From assembly GCA_024707075.1 (NCBI GenBank), contig JANQAK010000001.1:1014001-1078000 (forward strand): 64,000 nt of DNA, written 5' to 3'. The notes beneath the pieces were generated by a model. It was given only the letters and a program-made list of their open reading frames with translations, was not told the origin of the DNA and ran no database searches. Positions 8,509 to 16,193 of the stretch are shown in pieces. The position numbers were made by a program, and so were the translations under genes. The stretch's first letter is position 1; each line of letters starts with the position of its first letter. This stretch comes from Afipia sp. GTDB taxonomy: Bacteria > Pseudomonadota > Alphaproteobacteria > Rhizobiales > Xanthobacteraceae.

Positions 8509-9357
8509 ATGCGGACCGACCGTCCTTTTCGATTCGCCGTGATCCTGGGCACGAATGAAATCGCTTCCGCTGTCGCTGTACGGCTTCACCGTGCCGGCTT
8601 CAGGGTCGTGCTGTCGCATGATCCGTTGCCTCCGGTGATCAGGCGAAAGATGGCCTTCCATGACGCCCTCTTCGACGACGCCGTCACCGTCGAGGGCGTC
8701 CCGGCGGAGCGCGCCGACTCGGGCCTGCAAATTCGCACGAGTCTCGCGCAGGCGCCCGGCGTCATCATCACAGAGCTCGGACTTTTGGATCTGATCGTCA
8801 TCCAGACCATCGACATTCTGGTGGATGCGAGGATGCAGAAATATCTCGCGACACCCGATCTGCGCCGGCTCGCTCGTTTGGCGATAGGACTCGGCCCCGG
8901 CTTCGCCGGGGAGGTCAATTGCGACGTCGCCATCGAAACACGACCCGGCAAGGCGGGACAAATCATCCGGCAGGGTTACGCGGATCCGCCCGATGGCATA
9001 TCGCGCCGCCTCGGAAGCCACTGGGGCGAACGCTTCGTCCGCTCGGAGTTCGCCGGCAGGTGGAATACAGCCATCGAGATCGGCACACGCATCTTCAAGG
9101 ATTTCGTTGTCGGCCATCTGGGAAATACGCCCATTCGCGCCCCATTTGACGGAATATTGAGAGGTGTCGTTCGCGATGGCATCGAGGTGCCTGCGGGCGT
9201 GAAACTTCTTGAAGTCGATTCCCGGGGGCGAAGAGCGATCTGGACCGGAATCGACGGCCGAGGACAGGTTATCGCGAGCGCCGTGACAAACGCGATTTCA
9301 CGTCACAAGACAGGCGCTCCGGAAAAGACCGGACACTCGCTTCATCTTGTCAAATGA
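8509..9357 (+). CDS. YqeB/EF2563-family protein (Mo-hydroxylase accessory type)
   Basis: The protein resembles the EF2563/YqeB family otherwise linked to selenium-dependent molybdenum hydroxylase maturation. Seen: VILGTNEIASAVAVRLHRAG (Rossmann-like start), VVLSHDPLPPVIRRKMAFHD, the family hallmark IGLGPGFAGEVNCDVAIET, GNTPIRAPFDGILRG and VPAGVKLLEVDSRG. 282 aa. ATG 8509 has AGGAGA 10 bases upstream; the frame is open further but without support. It heads a rightward row with a NifA site upstream and overlaps the next gene by 4 bases. A link to molybdenum handling for FeMo-co is my inference. Confidence 0.75.
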   Translation: MRTDRPFRFAVILGTNEIASAVAVRLHRAGFRVVLSHDPLPPVIRRKMAFHDALFDDAVTVEGVPAERADSGLQIRTSLAQAPGVIITELGLLDLIVIQTIDILVDARMQKYLATPDLRRLARLAIGLGPGFAGEVNCDVAIETRPGKAGQIIRQGYADPPDGISRRLGSHWGERFVRSEFAGRWNTAIEIGTRIFKDFVVGHLGNTPIRAPFDGILRGVVRDGIEVPAGVKLLEVDSRGRRAIWTGIDGRGQVIASAVTNAISRHKTGAPEKTGHSLHLVK

Positions 9358-9857
9358 ACACGCCCGTCCAGCAGCACGTGACCGACCTGCTCTCGGAACG
9401 CGACCCTATCAATTTTGGAGACCTGCCCGACGATATCAACACTCTGCTCCAGCAGGGCGTTGCAGCCTATAATCAGGATTGGTCACACGCCGACCAATTG
9501 TTCCGGCAGGCACTCGCGGCGGCCCCGCAACAGCTTCCAATCTATTTTTGTCTCTATAAAATCCACACCTATCAGGGCAATCTCGACGAAGCACAGGCGG
9601 CAGCCGAGAACGGCTTGAGGGAAGCGGCGATCCAGGCGGGATGGCCGACCGATTGGCGGGAATGGCGGCCTCAAGCCGTGTTGCCCGATGGCCCCGGCCG
9701 CTTCGCTCTCTACACCTTGAAGGCGCTCGCCTTCATCCACCTTCGGCAAAACGCGCCACATCAAGCCCACGAAATAATCGACGCGTTGCGCGAGCTGGAT
9801 CCCACAGGCGCCGTCGGATGGCCGGTTGTCGCAGCGCTCGCCGACGGCGTTGGCTGA
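9354..9857 (+). CDS. TPR-type protein
   Basis: Tetratricopeptide-like helical repeats: residues ~30-70 (LLQQGVAAYNQDWSHADQLF, ALAAAPQQLPIYFCLYKIHT) and ~75-160 (GNLDEAQAAAENGL, FALYTLKALAFIHLRQNAP, ALRELDPTG). 167 aa with no other domain. It overlaps the YqeB-like gene by the ATGA junction, so the two are translated together. It resembles, in size and layout, the TPR gene at 19758-20297, including a W-x-D motif and a closing ELDPT/S. Probably a scaffold in nitrogenase maturation; the partner is unknown. Confidence 0.8.
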   Translation: MNTPVQQHVTDLLSERDPINFGDLPDDINTLLQQGVAAYNQDWSHADQLFRQALAAAPQQLPIYFCLYKIHTYQGNLDEAQAAAENGLREAAIQAGWPTDWREWRPQAVLPDGPGRFALYTLKALAFIHLRQNAPHQAHEIIDALRELDPTGAVGWPVVAALADGVG

Positions 9858-9962
9858 ACACACCGCTCATGGCATCGGACTTGCAGAAACTCTCCATGAA
9901 GCAGGCCGGGAAGCTGTCGGTTTAACGCCCTGTTCTGTCGAACTCGACGTCGGACATCTGAC

Positions 9963-10313
9963 ATGAGCAAAGACAATACAATGCAAGAGACAGGGACTGT
10001 GGGAGACCTCGCCGCGCTGACTGATGTCATCATCGCTGCGTTACGCACCGTGCACGATCCCGAGATACCGGTAAACATCTACGATCTCGGGCTGATTTAT
10101 CGGATCGAGCCGAAGGCTCAGGGCTTCGTCGAGATCGACATGACGTTGACCGCTCCCGGCTGTCCCGTCGCCGGCGAAATGCTGAGCTGGGTGCAGAAGG
10201 CGGTGCAGGATGTCGAGGGCATCGACAGCGTGAAAGTCAATCTTGTCTTCGATCCGCCCTGGGACAAATCAAGGATGTCGGAAGATGTCCAGCTTGAGCT
10301 TGGCTTGGTGTAA
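9963..10313 (+). CDS. MIP18/DUF59 family Fe-S assembly protein (SufT-like)
   Basis: DUF59 domain protein, 116 aa, related to SufT/PaaD and to the scaffold partner role in Fe-S maturation. Seen: VHDPEIPVNIYDLGLIYRIE, DMTLTAPGCPVAGEML with the conserved Cys, and VNLVFDPPWDKSRMSEDVQ. ATG 9963 follows a 105-base gap after the TPR gene and likely belongs to the same rightward unit. Confidence 0.9.
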   Translation: MSKDNTMQETGTVGDLAALTDVIIAALRTVHDPEIPVNIYDLGLIYRIEPKAQGFVEIDMTLTAPGCPVAGEMLSWVQKAVQDVEGIDSVKVNLVFDPPWDKSRMSEDVQLELGLV

Positions 10314-10449
10314 CTCGCGTGTTGGCTTCGAAACAATGTCCTGCTCGGCCCTTCACCAGGCCGTTCATCGAATGCTCTCTTGCGAATGCTGCTCTGGACT
10401 TTGTTGTACAAAATCGGCGTCTTATCTGTGGCTGCGCGTGATGTGAGAC

Positions 10450-10465
10450 TGGCACCTTATCTGCA
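10450..10465 (+). promoter_or_regulatory. Sigma-54 promoter of the DLH-like gene
   Basis: TGGCACCTTATCTGCA: TGGCAC at -24 and CTGC at -12 with correct 10-base spacing, 63 bases before the ATG at 10528. I saw no TGT-N10-ACA site in the gap. Confidence 0.75.
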
Positions 10466-10527
10466 TAAGTCTCTTCGACCGAAGGCAGAGCAATCCGCGG
10501 CTGCCAAAGTTGAAAGTCGAGGACGTG

Positions 10528-11278
10528 ATGATAGAGCTGACAGCCGGCGATGGACACAAGTTCTCGGCATATCGTGCCGATCCTCCTGACGCTCCCAAAG
10601 GGAGCAATTGTCGTTCTTCAAGAAGGACTCGGCGTCAACCAGCACATCCGCGCAGTCACCGATGCCTTCGCGGCGCAAGGCTATCTTGCCATCGCACCAT
10701 CTCTTTTGGATTCGGTGAAGACAGGCGTCGAGCTTGGCTACGACGCCGCCGGCCTGTCTGAAGGTTCGAGCCTCATTCAGCAGGTTGACCGCGCCCGCGT
10801 GCTTGACGAGATTCAAGCGACGGTCGAAGTCGCCAAGAGCGCAGGCAAGGTCGCCGTCGTCGGATATGGCTGGGGCGGCTATCTGGCTTACGCTGCCGGC
10901 AACCGGGTCAATGGGCTAGCCTGCGCCATCGGATACTACGGTGGAGGGGTCATCGATGATTACGTCGAGAAGCGCAAGATTCCGACCTTGCTTCATTTTG
11001 GCGAGAACGATCCCCTGATTCCATTTGAACAGATGACTCAGTTCCGCGCCCATCGGCCGGATGTCAGCGTGTTCTCGTACCCGGGCGCGGCAAGTGGATT
11101 CAACTGCGACGCATGCGGCAGCTATCAGGTAGACGCGGCGCAAGCGGCACTTAAGCGGACCCAGGCCTGGATTTTCCAATATGTCGAGGGGCAGCCTCCC
11201 ATCGCACTGAAGAATTCCGGAGCCTACGCCCAGGCAAAGGTCGACAAGAAGAAAAAAGAAGAAGGAAGCGGCGGATGA
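10528..11278 (+). pseudogene. Dienelactone hydrolase-like protein lacking catalytic residues; frameshifted
   Basis: Alpha/beta-hydrolase of the DLH family: ELTAGDGHKFSAYRADPP, then in a second frame PKGAIVVLQEGLGVNQHIR and onwards. The nucleophile elbow reads GYGWGG where DLH enzymes have GYCxGG, and the His motif reads GAASGFNCD instead of GAGHGFNCD, so both the Cys and His of the triad are gone; the Asp (GENDPLIP) remains. One extra base in the AAA run at about 10600-10602 breaks the frame (751 nt in all), possibly a base-calling error. The tail ends in a Lys/Glu-rich stretch. Own sigma-54 promoter. Probably a binding or scaffold protein in the nif regulon. Confidence 0.8.
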
Positions 11279-11391
11279 TCTCGGACCGTCGATGGATTAA
11301 CAGCTTCGGTGCGGTGTAAGCGCCACGGTTCGATTGCGGCGCGGCAGGTCACCGCTCGAAAGCAGCGGGTCCACACCGTGCAGAGAAGGCC

Positions 11392-11712
11392 ATGAGCGTC
11401 ATCAGGCACAACTTTGGGATCGAGAGCCGCAAGATTGCGCGGCGCTTCAGATCGCTTCTGAGGCTGAACGCATTGCACGAGGCGAATGTCCGCACCAATC
11501 CTGTCCCGTATCTCGAACGTGCCAGCGAACAAATCTATCAGCTCGAAAAAGTCCTGTTCGAGGCGGTCGAGGCCGCAACATCCCAGCCTTCGCTAACTGC
11601 CTCGCCGGAAACAATCGAAGTCAATAAAGCGGAATACCAGCGCCTTCTGGCATGCCGCGCCATCGTCGAAAATGGCTTCGAGAAGCTGGTCACCGGCGAT
11701 GAAGAGACTTAG
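11392..11712 (+). CDS. Unknown protein, 106 aa
   Basis: I do not recognise a family. The sequence is helical and basic near the start (ESRKIARRFRSLLRLNAL), with a middle heptad-like stretch (EQIYQLEKVLFEAVEAAT) and no Cys motif besides one near the C-terminus (LLACRAIVENGF). ATG 11392 has AGAAGG close by. It lies 113 bases after the DLH-like gene on the same strand, inside the nif island. Confidence 0.6.
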   Translation: MSVIRHNFGIESRKIARRFRSLLRLNALHEANVRTNPVPYLERASEQIYQLEKVLFEAVEAATSQPSLTASPETIEVNKAEYQRLLACRAIVENGFEKLVTGDEET

Positions 11713-11844
11713 CCCGCGCAAGGTAGCACGTTGAGTCCCGTCTCCGACCAGAACGCGTCACACGCTGTCGATATTCCGAGGCAAACGGCAACGGCACCAT
11801 CATCAAGCAAGGCAACAACCCGCATTCTCTGCGTCAAGCAGCTC

Positions 11845-12324
11845 TCAGGCGACCGGCGACGGCTGCCACTTGTAGAGATCGCCAGAGTCATTTGCCGCGG
11901 CGGCGTCGAGAGTGAAGCCAAGTTCCTTGAAACCGTCAGCGAGACCAAACTGGTTGCTGCTTCTCACCCGAACGAAGACCGGTACCTTTCGTTTCTGGAC
12001 AGCGTCCACGAACGCGCGCAGAACACCCTGATCGCGATAGGCTGGCGCAATCTCCGCGTAGGACATCTGCACTGCGGCGCCATTGCGGAAGCCCCACTGG
12101 AAATCATCGCGCCTGACGAGCGCCGCGCCGACGATTTCCTTGTCCTCGCCAATCACGACCGGCGACAACCCGGATGTGCAGCACACCATGAGTTCACTCA
12201 GCACGCTCTCCTGCGCGGCCTCGCTCTCAAGCTCAAACGGGATATCGGCCGCGACCTGCTTCAGCAAACCCCAGACCCCCTTCAGATCGCCGAGCGATGC
12301 CGTGCGTTGTGTCAATTCAACCAT
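11845..12324 (-). CDS. GNAT-fold N-acetyltransferase-like protein
   Basis: Acetyltransferase-like fold, 159 aa from ATG 12324, which has AGGAG 9 bases upstream. Seen: SPVVIGEDKEIVGAALVRR (beta-4), AEIAPAYRDQGVLRAFVDAV where GNAT proteins have the acetyl-CoA loop (here Y-R-D-Q-G-V instead of Q/R-x-x-G-x-G/A), and FGLADGFKELGFTLD at the end. The substrate is not predictable. It faces the 11392 gene convergently. Confidence 0.7.
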   Translation of the reverse strand: MVELTQRTASLGDLKGVWGLLKQVAADIPFELESEAAQESVLSELMVCCTSGLSPVVIGEDKEIVGAALVRRDDFQWGFRNGAAVQMSYAEIAPAYRDQGVLRAFVDAVQKRKVPVFVRVRSSNQFGLADGFKELGFTLDAAAANDSGDLYKWQPSPVA

Positions 12325-12421
12325 GACTAAAATCTCCTGCGGGAAAACGCTACCAGACAAGACATGGATGTACTCACAAATGATTCAATTCGCCTCGTCG
12401 AATTTTTCGAAGCGAAGGCGA

Positions 12422-12467
12422 TGTTGCACAATTCACAATTCCAGAATGAATTGTACGATACACGACA
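12422..12467. promoter_or_regulatory. Two NifA activator sites upstream of the 12575 gene
   Basis: TGTTGCACAATTCACA (12422-12437) and TGTACGATACACGACA (12452-12467) fit TGT-N10-ACA, spaced 30 bases apart, in the 250-base gap between the divergent GNAT gene and the 12575 gene. Confidence 0.7.
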
Positions 12468-12496
12468 ATCCGAATGCGAAATGCCCCGATTTCATC

Positions 12497-12512
12497 CGGC
12501 AAGAACTTTGCT
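12497..12512 (+). promoter_or_regulatory. Sigma-54-like promoter of 12575-13091 genes
   Basis: CGGCAAGAACTTTGCT: GG and GC 10 bases apart, TTGCT at -12, CGG at -24. About 60 bases upstream of the ATG. Confidence 0.6.
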
Positions 12513-12574
12513 CTGCAAGATTTCGCGGCCCATTCTGAGCCAATTGGGCGGCATGACTTCATCGGAGACTTTCC

Positions 12575-12820
12575 ATGTCGAAGACAGCAGGATTCTTTGT
12601 TGACTGGGACGGCAACGCGCGCAGCACGCTCGATCCGGGCGGCGGCTATCTCTGCGAAGCCGACCCGGCGGCGCGTTACGTCGCGGTCATCACCGGCAAC
12701 GGCACGCTGGTGCATGAAGGCACACTCTACAAGAGCGTGGCCGACATCGAGAAGGCCGGCATCAAGGCGCCGCTCGTCCCCGGCTCGCATCCGTGGGGCC
12801 GACGGGAAGACGGGCTCTGA
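12575..12820 (+). CDS. Unknown small protein, 81 aa
   Basis: No family recognised. It reads GFFVDWDGNARSTLDPGGGY, then AARYVAVITGNGTLVHEGTL and a closing VPGSHPWGRREDGL; compact and probably beta-rich. ATG 12575 has GGAG 8 bases upstream. It has a -24/-12 element and two NifA sites upstream, so it is part of the nif regulon, with the next small gene 31 bases downstream. Confidence 0.7.
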   Translation: MSKTAGFFVDWDGNARSTLDPGGGYLCEADPAARYVAVITGNGTLVHEGTLYKSVADIEKAGIKAPLVPGSHPWGRREDGL

Positions 12821-12851
12821 GATCGGGAACAGGAAGGAGAGGAGAGCAACA

Positions 12852-13091
12852 ATGCTTCCGACCACCATTCTTATCGACGAAGCGCCGCGATGCGTCGTGC
12901 GTCCGACGGACACCAAGGACCTCAATCGCTTCATCCGAAATGGAAAGACTTACCTGCTCGCCGACAATCCCGACGGCAAGATTACCCATCGCAATGCCGA
13001 CGACATCGAAGCGGTGAGATGGCGTAATGCGCTGGCGCTGCACAAGGCATGGGGCGGCGCGGAAGAGGATTTTTTCGGTACGCCGCTTTGA
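12852..13091 (+). CDS. Unknown small protein, 79 aa
   Basis: No family recognised. Contains DEAPRCVVRPTDTKDLNRFI, GKTYLLADNPDGKITHRNAD and a C-terminal ALALHKAWGGAEEDFF. ATG 12852 is preceded by a strong GGAGAGGAG region about 8 bases upstream; earlier in-frame ATGs would overlap the 12575 gene. Second gene of a two-gene unit. Confidence 0.65.
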   Translation: MLPTTILIDEAPRCVVRPTDTKDLNRFIRNGKTYLLADNPDGKITHRNADDIEAVRWRNALALHKAWGGAEEDFFGTPL

Positions 13092-13151
13092 CGAGCGACG
13101 ATCGCAATTTCGCTCGCCGGCTTTTCGATCATCGGCCGTTCACGTAGCGCG

Positions 13152-13580
13152 TCAAGGACGGCCCGCTCCGGCGTCGTGGGGATTGCCGGCCTGGTTGCGC
13201 ATCCAGTCCGCCAGCTTGGTCAGCGCGGCGTCGATTTCCTGCCGCGCGCCGGCATCCGCGATCGTCTCCTCGAGCGCGCCACGCATGCAAAGCAACCATG
13301 CGTCACGTTCCGCATTCCCAATCGGAAATCCCATATGCCGCTGGCGCAAACGCGGATGACCTTTTTCAGGAGAATAGAGTTTTGGGCCGCCCGTCCACTC
13401 GCTCAGGTAACGCTTGAGGACATTTTTGACTGGCCCAAGATCAGGCGCATGCATGGCCCGGATCGTCGCTGCTTCGGGCAGAGAATCCATCCTCTTGTAA
13501 AACGCCTCCACCAGCCGATCGATGGCGACCGCTCCACCGATCCGCTCGAACATCGACAATTGCGCCGCGACCTCAGACAT
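13152..13580 (-). CDS. Group II truncated hemoglobin
   Basis: 2/2 globin of group II (trHbO/HbP type), 142 aa. Seen: SMFERIGGAVAIDRLVEAFY, YLSEWTGGPKLYSPEKGHP, LRQRHMGFPIGNAERDAWL with the proximal His in HPRLRQRH and the conserved Trp (WL). Such globins bind O2 or NO; here one would supply or buffer O2 at microaerobic conditions or detoxify NO. Two adjacent ATGs exist; I chose 13580, since GGAG is then 7 bases away (13583 is 4). Last gene of the leftward Rieske group, 140 bases after the 13887 gene. Confidence 0.9.
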   Translation of the reverse strand: MSEVAAQLSMFERIGGAVAIDRLVEAFYKRMDSLPEAATIRAMHAPDLGPVKNVLKRYLSEWTGGPKLYSPEKGHPRLRQRHMGFPIGNAERDAWLLCMRGALEETIADAGARQEIDAALTKLADWMRNQAGNPHDAGAGRP

Positions 13581-13719
13581 CATTTTTCTCCAGATTATCC
13601 GAAATCCAGGCACGTCGCCCGGAGAGGACGCCGCGCAGGAGTTGCGGATCGGGAACCGGCGACGAACAGGCCGGCAATCTAATACGGGCCACCGCCGCAC
13701 CGGGTGTATTGACAAGCGC

Positions 13720-13887
13720 CTACTCATCCATGCTCGGCAGTAAAATCACTTCGGCGGGCGCTCCCGGCCCTTGGTCTTCCACGAAATCAAGCGCATCGAC
13801 ACGCGACAATCCACCGCCGGCTTCGATCAGGACCACGGCCTCCTTCGGCATTTTCGACAACGCTTCGAGCAATTGAGCAACTGTCAT
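13720..13887 (-). CDS. Unknown short protein, 55 aa
   Basis: Reading MTVAQLLEALSKMPKEAVVL then IEAGGGLSRVDALDFVEDQG and ending AEVILLPSMDE. No known motif, but codon use matches the neighbours and the frame fills the gap between the DUF6156-type gene and the globin. It starts at ATG 13887 with a weak ACAGG upstream. Too short for a confident call. Confidence 0.55.
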   Translation of the reverse strand: MTVAQLLEALSKMPKEAVVLIEAGGGLSRVDALDFVEDQGPGAPAEVILLPSMDE

Positions 13888-13916
13888 GGCCTGTCATATC
13901 CCGCGGCTTGCGATAG

Positions 13917-14225
13917 TCATGTGCCCGAAATCTGCGAACCGGTTTCGTCGAAGCTCAACGCTGCGGGCTCCTCGTCCAGCATGACGATCTCGGCGCGCCT
14001 CAACAGGCCATTGTCGTGATATTCGTAACGATGCGAGAGTTCAACCTCACCGTAGACCACCTTGTCGAAACCACTCAGCATTCCCGCCTTATCAAAATAG
14101 GCGCGGATGAAGGTGTTCCGATTCGACAATGCCTCCGCGGCAATCGCGTTCACAAGATTGAACGGCAACTTGACGCCGCTGTATGACACGAAGAACCGGC
14201 ACTCCAGATTCGTTTCGTTCGCCAT
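13917..14225 (-). CDS. Conserved nif-cluster protein (DUF6156-like)
   Basis: 102 aa. Contains CRFFVSYSGVKLPFNLVN, EALSNRNTFIRAYFDKAG, LSGFDKVVYGEVELSHRYEY and HDNGLLRRAEI, a pattern I associate with the DUF6156 family often found near nif genes; the family name is from memory. No catalytic motif. It lies 60 bases downstream of the Rieske gene at 14286 on the same strand. Confidence 0.7.
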   Translation of the reverse strand: MANETNLECRFFVSYSGVKLPFNLVNAIAAEALSNRNTFIRAYFDKAGMLSGFDKVVYGEVELSHRYEYHDNGLLRRAEIVMLDEEPAALSFDETGSQISGT

Positions 14226-14285
14226 TCACACGCTCGCTCTTACGACCTTATTATGTTCCTGCAACCGGATTACGGCACGTCCTCA

Positions 14286-14732
14286 TCATTCCGGATGAAT
14301 CATGATTTCCATGGTGTCGTCGCCATCATCGAATGGATCTACAAATCCGCTTTCCTCGAGTTTGACGCCGCAGATGCAGACATCCCCATCGACGACGGCA
14401 AGCGCGATCGGCTCCAGACTCTTGCCCTTGCACGGCCCTTCGATGCAAAGTCCGGTGTCGATCTCGAAAATCGAGCCGTGCCGGCCGCATTTGAGGAATG
14501 CGCGATCCTTCGTGAAAAAGCTGCCTTCCCCGAAATTAAGCCAGATGCGCTCATGCGGACAGGAATTCACATAGCCGAAATAATCATTCGCATGGGTCCG
14601 GATGACGACGATCGAAAATGGCCGGCTTTCGCCAGCCTCATTGATGCGCGACAGACGGAAGGCCTTGGCGTTACTTTGCTCGAGACTATCGGCCGCGCAG
14701 ATGACGAAGACTTCCACTTTTTCTGACGACAT
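14286..14732 (-). CDS. Rieske [2Fe-2S] ferredoxin-like protein
   Basis: Small soluble Rieske protein, 148 aa. Cluster ligands: NSCPHERIWLNF (C-x-H) and LKCGRHGSIFEIDTG (C-x2-H), followed by CIEGPCKGKSLEP, a ferredoxin-like Rieske with no membrane anchor or signal. Likely an electron carrier. It shares layout and the EGPCKG motif with the Rieske protein at 28432-28848. The promoter is probably upstream of the 15129 gene. Confidence 0.88.
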   Translation of the reverse strand: MSSEKVEVFVICAADSLEQSNAKAFRLSRINEAGESRPFSIVVIRTHANDYFGYVNSCPHERIWLNFGEGSFFTKDRAFLKCGRHGSIFEIDTGLCIEGPCKGKSLEPIALAVVDGDVCICGVKLEESGFVDPFDDGDDTMEIMIHPE

Positions 14733-14820
14733 CTTTCAGCCTCTGCATTCCAGCGGGCCGCATGACAGGACCGGCGCGCCGGCGGATCCGGAAAGTTGAT
14801 CAATCCATTTTGGCGCCCAC

Positions 14821-15129
14821 TCAGAGAGCCGAAAGCGTCCGCGCGCCCTTGAGTGCTGGATAGTTATCTCGCAGGAGTCCCTCGATTTTCTTGCGCAAAT
14901 TCTTGTCGCTTGCCGCTCCCGGACCGACGAATTCAGTTCCCTGGTCCCATATCTCAAAGAAGCAGTGCAAGGCTTCTTCATGGGCAGCGCTCGGCACCAC
15001 ACTCAAATCGTTCAGCATGGCAATTCCGTCAGCGGAGACTTCGAGACGCCAGTTCCGATCGTCCTCGACCGAAGCAAGCAGCGCGCTGACATCCGCAGCA
15101 GGCCAGTCCGTCTTGAGATCGATTGCCAT
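14821..15129 (-). CDS. Unknown protein, 102 aa
   Basis: No family recognised. Contains DWPAADVSALLASVEDDRNW, LEVSADGIAMLNDLSVVP, FFEIWDQGTEFVGPGAASD and a basic tail (NLRKKIEGLLRDNYPALKG). I start it at ATG 15129 (MAIDLKTDW) with AAGGG close by; a GTG at 15150 is possible. A sigma-54-like promoter sits at 15209-15223, so this is probably the first gene of a unit with the Rieske and globin genes. Confidence 0.6.
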   Translation of the reverse strand: MAIDLKTDWPAADVSALLASVEDDRNWRLEVSADGIAMLNDLSVVPSAAHEEALHCFFEIWDQGTEFVGPGAASDKNLRKKIEGLLRDNYPALKGARTLSAL

Positions 15130-15208
15130 ATTTGCCCTTGTCGTGAACACGACATTGCTGTCGGACTCACCTCATTGGTGAGCCCACAAAACCCTTTGAC
15201 AAGATGTT

Positions 15209-15223
15209 GCATGAAGTGTGCCG
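15209..15223 (-). promoter_or_regulatory. Sigma-54-like promoter of the 15129 gene
   Basis: The minus strand reads CGGCACACTTCATGC: GGCAC at -24 and ATGC at -12 with 10-base spacing. About 80 bases upstream of the ATG. A TGT-N10-ACA-like match at 15217-15232 overlaps it and is unlikely to be an enhancer. Confidence 0.5.
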
Positions 15224-15381
15224 GGCCGGACACGCGCGATTCAGCAGAATGCAAAGCCCGCGCAGCGGGCATCCACGATTCGTATGGCTGCACCAGGAAG
15301 GCTGATGCCAACTGCCCTTTCGTACGCATGATTCTTGCATCGTCGACGCAGGATGGGCCACAGAAGCACGTAGGAAGACCG

Positions 15382-15666
15382 ATGACCGCAATGATCGTGG
15401 TGGAAGACCGCAATCAGGACGACATGTCACGCAAGGCCGGCTGCTATCTCTATACCGATACGAAGCTCTGGCTTGAAGACAACCTCGTGCATCGCGGTGA
15501 CGGACCGGCGGTGATATCCCCGGACGGCGCTGAACGCTGGTATATCCGGGGAAAAGAGGTGACGCGAGACGTCAATACATTCTTCTTCCAGAACAAATGG
15601 CCGACGCAGCAGGGGCTCGATACGGCGGAAAAAGTGGCCCTGTTCCAGGCTCAGTTCATCACATGA
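15382..15666 (+). CDS. Unknown protein, 94 aa
   Basis: No clear family. Contains AGCYLYTDTKLWLEDNLVHR and DGPAVISPDGAERWYIRGKE, a MORN-like DGPA...G.E.WY pattern, then FFFQNKWPTQQGLD. ATG 15382 has AGGAAG 5 bases upstream. It is transcribed rightward between two leftward groups; I found no convincing promoter. Confidence 0.55.
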   Translation: MTAMIVVEDRNQDDMSRKAGCYLYTDTKLWLEDNLVHRGDGPAVISPDGAERWYIRGKEVTRDVNTFFFQNKWPTQQGLDTAEKVALFQAQFIT

Positions 15667-15951
15667 AGCCTTCGGCAGGCTCGGCGCCAATTCCGGCGGC
15701 GTAACCGGCAACTGCATCAGGGGCAGGCGTTGCAAACTCACCTTGTATCCGACCGGCATCAGAGACGGTGAGAATCATGTCAATGAAATTGACCGCGATA
15801 TGCGCGACCATCAAGAGACGTCCACAGAAAACAGCCGCAGTTCTCCTCAGGCTGCCGGCGGCTTCGTGCAAGGCCAACAACGATGAGCAACGAGGCTGCG
15901 GCCGGGTGATGCACTATCCGGCATTCCCGCCGCAGCCGGCATTTCCCGTCC

Positions 15952-16176
15952 TCACGCCGCAGTCGGCGCACTCTCGACCTTGAACGACTCGACGTCGCCT
16001 CTCGTCAGCCGAAATACACCTCGGCCGCCCGAAAGGGGTTGATACGCGTTGCCGGCCTTGTCGCTCAGATAATAGTACCACTCTTGAGGGCTTAGCGCCT
16101 TGGGCCGCTCGCCGATCTCGACCACTGAGCCGTTCGGTGCGAAGCGTACGTGAATGATGACGTCCTGGGTTTCCAT
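15952..16176 (-). CDS. Unknown nif-cluster protein, 74 aa
   Basis: Beta-rich small protein: DVIIHVRFAPNGSVVEIGER, EWYYYLSDKAGNAYQPLSGG, VFRLTRGDVESFKVES. No motif recognised. It is the last gene of the long leftward nifB unit, 17 bases after the 2Fe-2S ferredoxin gene. Confidence 0.7.
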   Translation of the reverse strand: METQDVIIHVRFAPNGSVVEIGERPKALSPQEWYYYLSDKAGNAYQPLSGGRGVFRLTRGDVESFKVESAPTAA

Positions 16177-16193
16177 CGATCTCTCCTCGAATG

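Noticed and set aside
8158-9117. Long minus-strand open frame opposite the YqeB-like gene
   Set aside because: A high-G+C shadow of the plus-strand gene; translation shows no recognisable protein.
9869-9925. 18-codon open frame (ATG to TAA) between the TPR and SufT-like genes
   Set aside because: Too short, no ribosome site, no similarity I recognise; probably chance.
15217-15232. TGT-N10-ACA match near the 15129 gene
   Set aside because: It overlaps the -24/-12 element itself, so it cannot be a normal enhancer.
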